Source: Aquilaria yunnanensis (Eukaryota; Streptophyta; Magnoliopsida; Malvales; Thymelaeaceae). Taken from it: a stretch of 64,000 nt of DNA. The position numbers and the translations under genes were made by a program. The DNA is taken from positions 1,428,501-1,492,500 of the forward strand of contig CM077599.1 in NCBI GenBank assembly GCA_039654915.1, given 5' to 3'. This document shows, one piece after another, positions 10,842 to 19,100 of the stretch (its first letter is position 1; every line of letters begins with the position of its first letter). The notes beneath the pieces are model-generated. The model had not been told where the DNA came from. It ran no database searches and worked only from the letters and a program-made list of their open reading frames with translations.

Positions 10842-12414
10842 TCATGAAATGCTACTATGAATCAGTGTTCATTTTTTTTTTACCACCTGCAAAACACAGA
10901 AAACAGTAGAAACCACAAAAGGAATAACCATACTGCAGTATAGACTACCATATAAATAAGCAATTTAATTAATCAAGTAATCAGGAGCAGTAAAGAAAAC
11001 TAACAATCAAGCAATCACTACAATCCATATTCATCAGATCAACACAACAATCGATATTTAATTAGATCCACACAACAATTCACATTAATCAGATCTAAGC
11101 AAAAATCGAAAAAATAAAATAAATAAAATAAATAAAGAGTTTTACTGTCAGTGACGTATATGCAAGAATAAAATATATTAATGACTTAAATGAATAAAAC
11201 AAAAAGAAATAGGGGCTAAATAAGGATTTTAGCCCAAATATATATATATATATATATATAAAATAAAATAAAATAAAATAAAATTTGACTCGGTAAAAAA
11301 AATTGAAAAACGCGTAAACGCGTCTCTTTTTTTTTTTTGGCTGTCTTCGTCTTCTTCTTTTGTTTTTCCGGCGTCGGGACGGTGGCAGTGCTACAGCAAA
11401 AGGGGACAACAAGGCGAAGGGGCGCGACGGCAGGGGACTGGAGGGGGAGACGCGATGGTGTCGCGATGAGTGGTGTCGGTGGCTAAGGAGGCTGGTGGGA
11501 GGCAACACGGAGGCTGGCTGGAGGGGGAGAGGCACGCGCGACAGCGGAGGGCTGGAGGAGGGGGAAAGGCGCACGCGACAGGGAGCTGGAGGAGGGGGAA
11601 GGCGCACGCGACAGGGAGCTGGAGGAGGGGGAAGGCGCACGGCGGGCTGGGCGCGGCAGGGGGCGACGCGAAGCTGGAGACGGCGAGGGAAGGAGGTGCA
11701 CGCGCGCGACGTAGCGGAGGGGAGACGCGATGGGCCCAAAAACAGAGCGCGACCAGCAGGGGAGGGGCGACAGTGGAGAAGCGGCCGGAGCTGGGCGTCG
11801 GCAGGGGCGGTGCTTGAGGCGAGGGCGAGGCGCGACAGCAGGGGCGGAGCTGGCGTCTAAGAAGGGAGAATTCCTGAGACAGAGAGGGAAGAGACGAGAG
11901 TGAGAGCGGGAAGAGAAGAGAGAGAGAGAAGCGAGAGAAGAGAAAGCGTGAGAGAGAGCTGAGAGAGATCTCTGTGATTTTTTTTTGTCTATTGTCCGTG
12001 TGTTTGAATCTGTGGGAGAGAGAAGAAAGAGAGAGAAGCGTAGCAGAGAGCTCGCCGAAGGAGAAGCTGAGCCAGCCCCCCGTTTAATAATCCCCCTCAG
12101 AAGGATCGAGAAGGGAGATATTTTTAATTTTTTATTATTATTTATTTATTTTATTATATATATATATTTTTTATTACATATATATTTTTGATTTGATTTG
12201 ATTTGATTTTTAACTAATTAATTTTTTTAATTAATTAATAATAATTTTTTTTAAACACACACAAACAGATATATATATTATTATATTTTGACTAAACTTA
12301 TAAAACAAAAATGCCCCCTCCTAAATTAATTTTTATCAATAAATATATAATATTATTTTTAATTTAATTAATTTTTAATTAATATTTTTTAATTAATTAA
12401 TTTTTTTATGAAGG

Positions 12415-12502
12415 TCGGACGAAATTGGGTGTCAACAGCTGCCCCCCTTTGCATGCTTCATGGGACATGATGTATGCAAAGTAGTTACCAAATTTCGTCC
12501 GG
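12415..12502 (-). promoter_or_regulatory. Polypurine tract and enclosing hairpin, element 1
   Basis: The PPT complement GCCCCCCTTTGC (12441-12452) lies next to the LTR end at 12437. The outer arms are 12415-12429 and 12488-12502 (CGGACGAAATT with AATTTCGTCCG). Inner arms are 12447-12454 (CTTTGCAT) with 12474-12481 (ATGCAAAG), and TCATG (12458) with CATGA (12466). In sense RNA this puts the PPT and the LTR start inside one long stem-loop. Confidence 0.7.
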
Positions 12503-12544
12503 CTTGGCTAAGCATTGAGAACCTTCTCGCCGCCTAAATTATAA

Positions 12545-14740
12545 GGTTAAGGAATCCTCTTTAGAATCTTGACGATAGGAAAGCTCCTATCGTTGTAAGA
12601 TGGACTGAATGATTGATTGTTTGTTTGAGGTTTAAGGAAAGGTCCTTAGAACCTCTAACGATAGGAAAGGTTCTATCGTTGTAAGATGGACTGAATGATT
12701 GATTGTTTGTTTGAGGTTTAAGGAAAGGTCCTTAGAACCTCTAACGATAGGAAAGGTTCTATCGTTGAAAGTTTGAGGTTAAGGGCCCTACCTTAGAACC
12801 TCTGCGACAAGAACTCTCTTATCGTTTAAGAAAAATTGATGATTGATTGTTTGAGGTTTAAGGAACTCTCCTTAGAACCTCGACGATAGGAACTCTTCTA
12901 TCGTTGAAAGTTTGAGGTTAAGGGCCCTACCTTAGAACCTCGACGATAGGAACTCTCCTATCATTTGAAGGAAAATTGATGATTTTGAGGTTAAGGGTCC
13001 TACCTTAGAACCTCGACGATAGGAACTCTCCTATCGTTTGAAGGAAAATTGATGATTTTGAGGTTAAGGGTCCTACCTTAGAACCTCGACGATAGGAACC
13101 CTCCTATCGTTGCAAGTTTGAGGTTAAGGGCCCTACCTTAGAACCTCGACGATAGGAACTCTCCTATCGTTTGAAGGAAAATTGATTGTTTTGAGGTTAA
13201 GGGCCCTACCTTAGAACCTCGACGATAGGAACTCTCCTATCGTTTGAAGGAAAATTGATTGTTTTGAGGTTAAGGGTCCTACCTTAGAACCTCGACGATA
13301 GGAACTCTCCTATCATTTGAAGGAAAATTGATGATTTTGAGGTTAAGGGTCCTACCTTAGAACCTCGACGATAGGAACTCTCCTATCGTTTGAAGTAAAA
13401 TTGATTGTTTTGAGGTTAAGGGTCCTACCTTAGAACCTCGATGATAGGAACTCTCCTATTGTTTGAAGGAAAATTGATGATTTTGAGGTTAAGGGCCCTA
13501 CCTTAGAACCTCGACGATAGGAACTCTCCTATCGTTTGAAGTAAAATTGATTGTTTTGAGGTTAAGGGTCCTACCTTAGAACCTCGACGATAGGAAGTCT
13601 CCTATCATTTGAAGGAAAATTGATGATTTTGAGGTTAAGGGTCCTACCTTAGAACCTCGACGATAGGAACTCTCCTATCGTTTGAAGTAAAATTGATTGT
13701 TTTGAGGTTAAGGGTCCTACCTTAGAACCTCGATGATAGGAACTCTCCTATTGTTTGAAGGAAAATTGATGATTTTGAGGTTAAGGGCCCTACCTTAGAA
13801 CCTCGACGATAGGAACTCTCCTATCGTTTGAAGTAAAATTGATTGTTTTGAGGTTAAGGGTCCTACCTTAGAACCTCGACGATAGGAAGTCTCCTATCAT
13901 TTGAAGGAAAATTGATGATTTTGAGGTTAAGGGTCCTACCTTAGAACCTCGACGATAGGAACTCTCCTATCGTTTGAAGTAAAATTGATTGTTTTGAGGT
14001 TAAGGGTCCTACCTTAGAACCTCGACGATAGGAACTCTCCTATCATTTGAAGGAAAATTGATGATTTTGAGGTTAAGGGTCCTACCTTAGAACCTCGACG
14101 ATAGGAACTCTCCTATCGTTTGAAGTAAAATTGATTGTTTTGAGGTTAAGGGTCCTACCTTAGAACCTCGATGATAGGAACTCTCCTATTGTTTGAAGGA
14201 AAATTGATGATTTTGAGGTTGAGGGCCCTACCTTAGAACCTCGACGATAGGAAGTCTCCTATCATTTGAAGAAAAATTGATGATTTTGAGGTTAAGGGTC
14301 CTACCTTAGAACCTCGACGATAGGAACTCTCCTATCGTTTGAAGTAAAATTGATTGTTTTGAGGTTAAGGGTCCTACCTTAGAACCTCGACGATAGGAAC
14401 TCTCCTATCATTTGAAGGAAAATTGATGATTTTGAGGTTAAGGGTCCTACCTTAGAACCTCGACGATAGGAACTCTCCTATCGTTTGAAGTAAAATTGAT
14501 TGTTTTGAGGTTAAGGGTCCTACCTTAGAACCTCGACGATAGGAACTCTTCTATCGTTTGAAGGAAAATTGATGATTTTGAGGTTAAGGGTCCTACCTTA
14601 GAACCTCGACGATAGGAACTCTCCTATCGCTTGAAGTAAAATTGATTTTTTGAGGTTAAGGGTCCTACCTTAGAACCTCGATGATAGGAACTCTCCTATC
14701 GTTTGAAAATTTGATTGAATGAGGTTAAGGAACTCTCCTT
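12545..14740. repeat. 73-bp tandem array of element 1 with higher-order structure
   Basis: Roughly 29 units lie inside the 3' LTR. The first units (12560-12840) are longer and diverged (ACGATAGGAAAGG types). From 12900 the period is 73 bp. Variant units recur in groups: the GATGATAGG...CTATTG variant appears at 13439 and 13731, 292 bp or four units apart. One variant near 12805 changes both arms of the ACGATAGGA hairpin together (CAAGA with TCTTA). Confidence 0.9.
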
Positions 14741-15263
14741 GAACCTCGAGCGAAATTTATATGAAAGCAATTAGAATTGAAATAATTTTCTTCGAAAGTG
14801 TGAATTTGCATAATAGGCGAGTGCGAAACTTTAGACTTCGATAAAATGCGTGAATCTTGATGATGACAATATCGCTAACAAATTATGTAAAGGGAACGGA
14901 TGTTTGGAATCAATATTCAAGGTTCATCTAATATTTTCTTCAGTAAATATAGATTCCCTTGTGAGATATGTCATCCGAATAAGGTTAAAACTTAACTACC
15001 CCAAAATGTTATGCTTAGTAGATCTAATAGGATGCGTCTCAAGAGTAACAAAAATTACTCTTTACTCAACCATTCCAACCTAAAGGCATTGTCCTATGGT
15101 TCTAATATCAGCATGGACGAAACTATCTTATAAAAAAAGAAATTCCTTGAAAAGAAAAACTGAAACGCGAAAGAAAATGCTGATAATAAAACTAAAGGAC
15201 AAGAAAAACGGATCAGATCGCTTCTTTCTTCCACAATACTTCAACAGGGTGAGTAGAGGACTA
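14741..15263. other. Spacer between array and LOG gene
   Basis: This 520-bp stretch downstream of the LOG gene in sense is well conserved in element 2 (44840-45354). I see no protein family on either strand. A 77-codon + strand frame (14850-15083) has diverged freely between the two copies and has no recognisable features. It is probably 3' flanking or untranslated sequence of the cargo. Confidence 0.5.
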
Positions 15264-15893
15264 TTATGGGATCGAACTGTTCGGGAAAGACTGTCGCGTC
15301 CAGTCTATCTGAATCATTGCTGGATCTGGTTCAGGAACAAAAGCTTGTATTTTATCTAGCAATTCTTCAGCAGTTGTTGCGGATATTATGATTCGCCGTG
15401 CCACTCTTGATATAAAATTCTTCTGCATAGCATAATCCATAAAAGCTATCAGACCTGTAAAGAAATTGTTAACATTTAAAAGCCCAATGGGTTTCTTATG
15501 CAAATTAAGTTGGGCCATGGAAGCAATTTGAAAGACTTCTCCCAATGTGCCAAAACCACCTGGTAGAGCGATAAAAGCATCAGCATTTAAAAGCATTTGT
15601 AACACACGCTCTTGTAAATTTTTAACCACTAATTCTTCTCCAATCGTGCCCCCAGAAATAAATTTCAGAGGTCCAGGGATAATGCCCAGAACTTGACTTC
15701 CTCCTAGAGATGCTGCTGATGCTACACCTCCCATTAATCCGACACTACCTCCTCCATAAACTAAATGTATTTTTCGCTCAGCTAATACTCTACCCAAATG
15801 GTTGGCTGCTTTTAAATACTCTTCATCTTTTCCAGGAAAAGCCCCAGAAAATACACAAATACTTCGGGATTTACGAGTTGGGGTTTTCTCCAT
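15264..15893 (-). CDS. LOG-type cytokinin riboside 5'-monophosphate phosphoribohydrolase, intronless, retrotransposon-borne (copy 1)
   Basis: The 209-residue protein belongs to the LOG (LONELY GUY) family, which releases free, active cytokinin base from cytokinin nucleotides in the cytosol and nucleus. It has the N-terminal ICVFSGAFPGK strand/loop, GGGSVGLMG at 47-55, LGIIP at 69-73, and the signature PGGFGTLGE at 111-119 (family PGGxGTxxE). The Arg and Glu equivalents of the catalytic pair are R96 and E119. LLNVNNFF (138-145) also fits. Length is typical, since plant LOGs are about 210-230 aa. Nuclear LOG genes normally have several introns; this frame has none, which suggests capture through an mRNA. 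It departs from housekeeping LOGs at several usually fixed sites (VLQM after R96, FQIASMAQLNL). The ATG at 15893 lies about 35 bp downstream of a TATAAATA box. It is the last cargo gene before the tandem array. Family membership is clear; activity is inferred. Confidence 0.88.
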   Translation of the reverse strand: MEKTPTRKSRSICVFSGAFPGKDEEYLKAANHLGRVLAERKIHLVYGGGSVGLMGGVASAASLGGSQVLGIIPGPLKFISGGTIGEELVVKNLQERVLQMLLNADAFIALPGGFGTLGEVFQIASMAQLNLHKKPIGLLNVNNFFTGLIAFMDYAMQKNFISRVARRIIISATTAEELLDKIQAFVPEPDPAMIQIDWTRQSFPNSSIP

Positions 15894-15925
15894 TCCTATC
15901 CTTACTCTTGTGAGAAAAGAGGATA

Positions 15926-15933
15926 TATTTATA
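15926..15933 (-). promoter_or_regulatory. TATA box of LOG copy 1
   Basis: The - strand TATAAATA is about 35 bp before the LOG ATG and would give a very short leader. The same box lies before LOG copy 2 (46017-46024) and, as TATAAAT, before cargo genes 2 and 3. Confidence 0.5.
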
Positions 15934-15974
15934 GAGATGAAGAGATAAGGTAATAATTTTATTTTTCAAGAATG

Positions 15975-16450
15975 GATACATTATTGCCAGCTGTTCATAG
16001 TAGTCACGGGTATGACTCTGGTCCGGTATGGGTACACTATCATTAAAAGAGGAGGAAAATTTTCAAAATAGCTGCTAGCATGTACAGTAGTCGCGACTGT
16101 AGCTTATGTCAGGAGTAGGTACATGATTGTCGGATGAGAAGGAAAATTTCAAAAGTGGCAGGTATATACAGTAGTCATAATTATAGCTCATGTCAGGAGT
16201 GGGTACATTATGGGAGGAAAATTTCAAAAGCGTCAGATAGCATGTACAGTATCGTGACTATGGCTTATGTCAAGAGTGGATACATTATCGCTGAAAGAGG
16301 AGGAAAATTTCAAAAGCGACAGCTAGCACGTACAGTAATCGTGACTTTGGTTCATGTCAGGAGTGGATACATTATTACCAAAAGGGGAGGAAAATTTCAA
16401 AAGCGACAGCTAGCACGTACAGTAATCGTGACCTTGTTCCGTCTTCTACT
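15975..16450. repeat. Imperfect ~85-bp minisatellite upstream of LOG copy 1
   Basis: About five units carry TGTACAGTA-TCGTGACT, CATGTCAGGAGTGG and GGAGGAAAATTTCAAAAG. Similar GTACAG...CATGAC sequence follows each cysteine-protein gene, so the array seems to have grown from the 3' flank of those genes. It is repeated at 46066-46541 in element 2. Readable frames across it (16134-16496) are products of the repeat. Confidence 0.75.
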
Positions 16451-16482
16451 GGCTTTGCGTCCAGTAACGGCTTCAATGCTTT

Positions 16483-17031
16483 CTATGAATCAGTGATTTG
16501 CATCACATCTAGCTTTTTCACAAACTGGCAAACAGGGTCGTTTAGGGTCAGATTCCCAAGACTGTAACGTTCTCGTTCTTTTTGGAGAATTATCCATAAT
16601 CCAACAACCTCAAATTGCACTATTCCACAAGAATGCGCTTCAAGAACCTCTCGGATATCTTCCAGAGATTCCTTACGCAAGCCATTCTTGATGAATTTTA
16701 TTCTATCATTACGATTTCTGGTGATCACTCCTGGAGAACGACCTTTATTGCCGCAAATCCACCATCCACAATTATGACAAACGCCTAGCCTCTTTGCTCT
16801 TCTTTTTTTGGCATAAGCGCTTTTACCAAAGCCAGGCATACGGGGAAAGAACGCTTCGGGAACTTCACCAGCTGAACGAACCTTAGCTTCAATTAGCCAC
16901 CGCACATTATCAGGAATGCCTTTGTGCATAAATACTCTGAATCGTTCACATCTAGCTTGATAAATCTTTTTAAGAACATTTATTGGGAAGGAAGGAAAAT
17001 ACTTTCGTAGGGCGGAAAGAGAAGACTCCAT
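16483..17031 (-). CDS. Basic cysteine-cluster protein, paralogue 3, copy 1 (zinc-site Cys lost)
   Basis: This 182-residue protein is one of three tandem paralogues. It has a helical N-terminus (LRKYFPSFPINVLKKIYQ), a W-L-I-E-A-K-V-R motif, a strongly basic patch KKRRAKR (75-81) and then a cysteine cluster starting at C85. The pattern in the family is C85-x2-C88-x4-C93-x3-C97; here residue 97 is Gly (GGT for TGT), so the putative zinc site has three ligands. A basic patch running into such a cluster, followed by an FIK-x-G segment, resembles the cysteine-rich nucleic-acid-binding proteins of carlaviruses and relatives. That likeness is mine, by eye. Intronless; TATAAAT lies about 60 bp upstream (17091-17097). 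It lies 589 bp upstream of LOG in sense. The function is unknown; nucleic-acid binding is a guess, and this copy may be decaying. Confidence 0.65.
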   Translation of the reverse strand: MESSLSALRKYFPSFPINVLKKIYQARCERFRVFMHKGIPDNVRWLIEAKVRSAGEVPEAFFPRMPGFGKSAYAKKRRAKRLGVCHNCGWWICGNKGRSPGVITRNRNDRIKFIKNGLRKESLEDIREVLEAHSCGIVQFEVVGLWIILQKERERYSLGNLTLNDPVCQFVKKLDVMQITDS

Positions 17032-17090
17032 TGATGAAGGAGGCGAAGAAAGAAATTAGTGATTGTAGGAAACGAAAATAACTAACACAT

Positions 17091-17097
17091 ATTTATA
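17091..17097 (-). promoter_or_regulatory. TATA box of paralogue 3, copy 1
   Basis: The - strand reads CACTATAAAT, about 60 bp before the ATG at 17031. The same box is at 47231-47237 in element 2. Confidence 0.45.
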
Positions 17098-17247
17098 GTG
17101 ATGAAAGGGATAATGCGTTAATTACACTTACAGAAGCAAGTACATTATTGTCAAAAGAAAAGACAAATGACAGCTTATATGTACAGGAATCATGACCGTG
17201 ACTCTCATCTTCTACTGATTCATGTCCAGTAATGGCTTCAATGCCTT

Positions 17248-17786
17248 CTATAAGTCGGGGATTTGCTTCCCATCTAGTTTTCTTACAAACTGACAAACAG
17301 GGTCGTTTAAAATCACATTCCCAAGACTGTAACGGTTTCGTAAGTCCTCCATAAACCGATAATTTCACCTTGCACTTTTCCACAAGAATGCGTTTCAAGA
17401 GTCTCTCGGATATCTTCCAGAGACTCCTTACGCAGGCCATTCTTAATGAATTTTCTTTTATCTTCACGATTTATGGAGATGTATCCTAAAAAGCGACATT
17501 TAGTATTACAATTCCATCGCCCACATTTATAACACACGCCTAGTCTCTTTGCTCTTCGCCTTTTGGCATAACGGCTTTTACCTAAACCGGGCATGCGGGG
17601 CATAAATGCATCTGGAACTTCACCCGCCAGACGGACCTTAGCTTCAATTATCCACTGCACATTATCGGGAATGCCTTTGCGTGTAAAAACTCTGATTCTT
17701 TCACATCTAGCAAGGTAGATCTTTTTAAGGACTTTTATTGGAAGGGAAGGAAAGTATTTTCGCAGTGCAGAAAGAGTAGAATCCAT
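17248..17786 (-). pseudogene. Basic cysteine-cluster protein, paralogue 2, copy 1 (frameshifted)
   Basis: The frame opens at 17786 and keeps the whole N-terminal half, the basic patch KRRAKR and all four cysteines (C-x2-C-x4-C-x3-C in CYKCGRWNCNTKC). A 10-bp deletion near 17340, relative to 47387-47935, then shifts the frame, which stops at 17313. The original C-terminus (VCQFVRKLDGK region) lies in another frame down to about 17248. The intact element 2 copy shows what was lost: about 30 residues after the conserved L-W. The central domain would still be made. TATAAAT is at 17867-17873. Confidence 0.65.
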
Positions 17787-17866
17787 TGATGAGAGAAGAA
17801 TTTGAGAGATGATGGAAAGGAATTAGTTATTGAAGGAAACTTAGATAACCGACTGGAAGAACATGC

Positions 17867-17873
17867 ATTTATA
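17867..17873 (-). promoter_or_regulatory. TATA box of paralogue 2, copy 1
   Basis: The - strand reads GCTATAAATGC, about 85 bp upstream of the ATG at 17786. It is conserved at 48016-48022 in element 2. Confidence 0.45.
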
Positions 17874-18032
17874 GCAATGAAATGGATAACGTGTCGATTA
17901 CACTTACGGGAGCAAATACATTATTAAAAGAAAAATGGAAAATTTTAAATATGATAAATTGTATGTACAGTGATTGTGACTGTGGCTCACATCTTCCACT
18001 GGTTTTACGTCCAGTAACGGGATTAATGGCTT

Positions 18033-18581
18033 CTATGAGTCGAGGATTTGCTTCCCATCCAGTTTTCTTACAAGCTGACAAATAGGGTCGTTTAACGTCA
18101 GATTCCCGGGATTGTATCGTTCTCGTTCTTCATGAAAAATGCTCCATAAATCGAGAAGTTCACGTTGCACGGATCCACAAGAATGCGTCTCAAGAGTCAA
18201 TTGGATATCATCCAATGAGTCCTTACTCAGGCCATTCTTAATGAATCGTATTTTATCTTCTCGATTATCAGAGATCATCCCTAAAGAACGACATTTAGTA
18301 TTACAGGTCCAGCGTCCGCATTTATGACAGACGCCTAGTCTCCTCGCTCTTCGCTTTTTGGCATAAGAGCTTTTGCCTACACCAGGCATGTGAGACACAA
18401 ATGCCTCTGGGATTTCACCTGCCAGACGAACCTTAGCTTCAATTAACCACCGCACATCTTCAGGGATTCCTTTATGCATCAGAGCTCTTAATCGTTCACA
18501 GCGAACTTGGTAGATCTTTTTGAGGATGTTCATTGGGAGAGAAGGAAAATATTTTCGCAAGGCAGAAAAAGTAGGATCCAT
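18033..18581 (-). CDS. Basic cysteine-cluster protein, paralogue 1, copy 1 (carlavirus NABP-like)
   Basis: The 182-residue intact protein is the first cargo gene in sense. Residues 1-60 are helical and charged (LRKYFPSLPMNILKKIY; VRWLIEAKVRLAGEIPEAF). KKRRARR (75-81) is a nuclear-localisation-like basic patch. C85, C88, C93 and C97 can bind one zinc ion, with the glycine-arginine turn CGRW between them. REDKIRFIKNGL (107-118) and a C-terminal L-T-L-N-D-P-I-C segment are shared by all three paralogues. Basic patch plus cysteine cluster plus FIK resembles the small nucleic-acid-binding proteins of carlaviruses and other Betaflexiviridae, but the viral spacing between cysteine pairs is longer. 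It differs from the element 2 copy by a single residue that I could find (N157/S). No introns and no clear TATA box. Function not established; a plant protein family I do not know is the alternative. Confidence 0.7.
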   Translation of the reverse strand: MDPTFSALRKYFPSLPMNILKKIYQVRCERLRALMHKGIPEDVRWLIEAKVRLAGEIPEAFVSHMPGVGKSSYAKKRRARRLGVCHKCGRWTCNTKCRSLGMISDNREDKIRFIKNGLSKDSLDDIQLTLETHSCGSVQRELLDLWSIFHEERERYNPGNLTLNDPICQLVRKLDGKQILDS

Positions 18582-19100
18582 TTTCTAGAGGGAAGTAAAA
18601 GAAAGAAGAGAGGAAGGGATCAGTTATTATGGGCAACTGAGAGAACCGACTTGAGAGTCACGGAGTACCGTATCCGCCGTTTAACCGGAAAAGTAGATCC
18701 TACTTCATTTTGATGTGAATGATATTTCTTATCTTTGATATTCCATCCAGCTGACATTGATCCAGTCCTTGATTATTGAATCCATTGTCCGCTTTTGACA
18801 AAGTTTCAACGACAATATTTCTTGATGTCTGCCTTATCTTTGACCACAGCTATCTCTTATCTTGGATGCTGCTAAGCTGGCATCAATCCTGTCCTTCCAG
18901 GTGTAGTCTCGATTATTGAATCAATTGCCAGGCTTTTGACAATATTGTCTACTTTATATTTTTTGATATCTGCCTTATCCTTGGCTATAGCTATCTCTTA
19001 TCTTGGATACTACTAGCTGGCGTCAATCCTATCCTTCCAGGTGTAGCCTCGATTATTGAATCGGTAAGCTTTTGACAATATTGTCTACTTTATCCTTGAA
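18582..19100. repeat. Upstream flank of cargo with ~150-bp tandem repeats
   Basis: Upstream of paralogue 1 in sense, 18770-19100 holds two to three imperfect units containing CGATTATTGAATC, GCTTTTGACAATATTGTC and TATCTCTTATCTTGGAT. Element 2 has the same at 48890-49230. GGAGTACCGTATCC at 18662 recurs upstream of paralogue 3 in element 2 (about 47201). No coding sequence recognised. Confidence 0.6.

Larger units (their letters stand above)
9252..12437 (-). mobile_element. 3' LTR of element 1 (full length, 3186 bp, subtype A)
   Basis: It runs TGTGGCAACG...TGTCAACA on the + strand, i.e. TGTTGACA...TTGCCACA in sense. The polypurine tract complement follows at 12438. It contains four segmented hairpins (9522, 9570, 9697, 9755), two exon-like captured segments (9959-10144, 10626-10841), an (AT)n/(AAAAT)n stretch near 11236-11282, a GC-rich block 11370-11860 and a GA-rich leader 11870-12060. 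Identical-looking copies are 23038-26020, 26023-29208 (inverted, same length) and 34903-37632 (partial). The long frames in the GC-rich block (e.g. 11095-11739 and 11360-11860) are compositional and not called. Confidence 0.85.

Noticed and set aside
11095..11860. Long frames on both strands in the GC-rich part of LTR A (214, 166 and 115 codons), repeated in the other LTR copies
   Set aside because: They overlap on opposite strands and are Arg/Gly/Pro/Ser low-complexity or run into poly-Tyr/Phe from AT repeats; no domain is visible.
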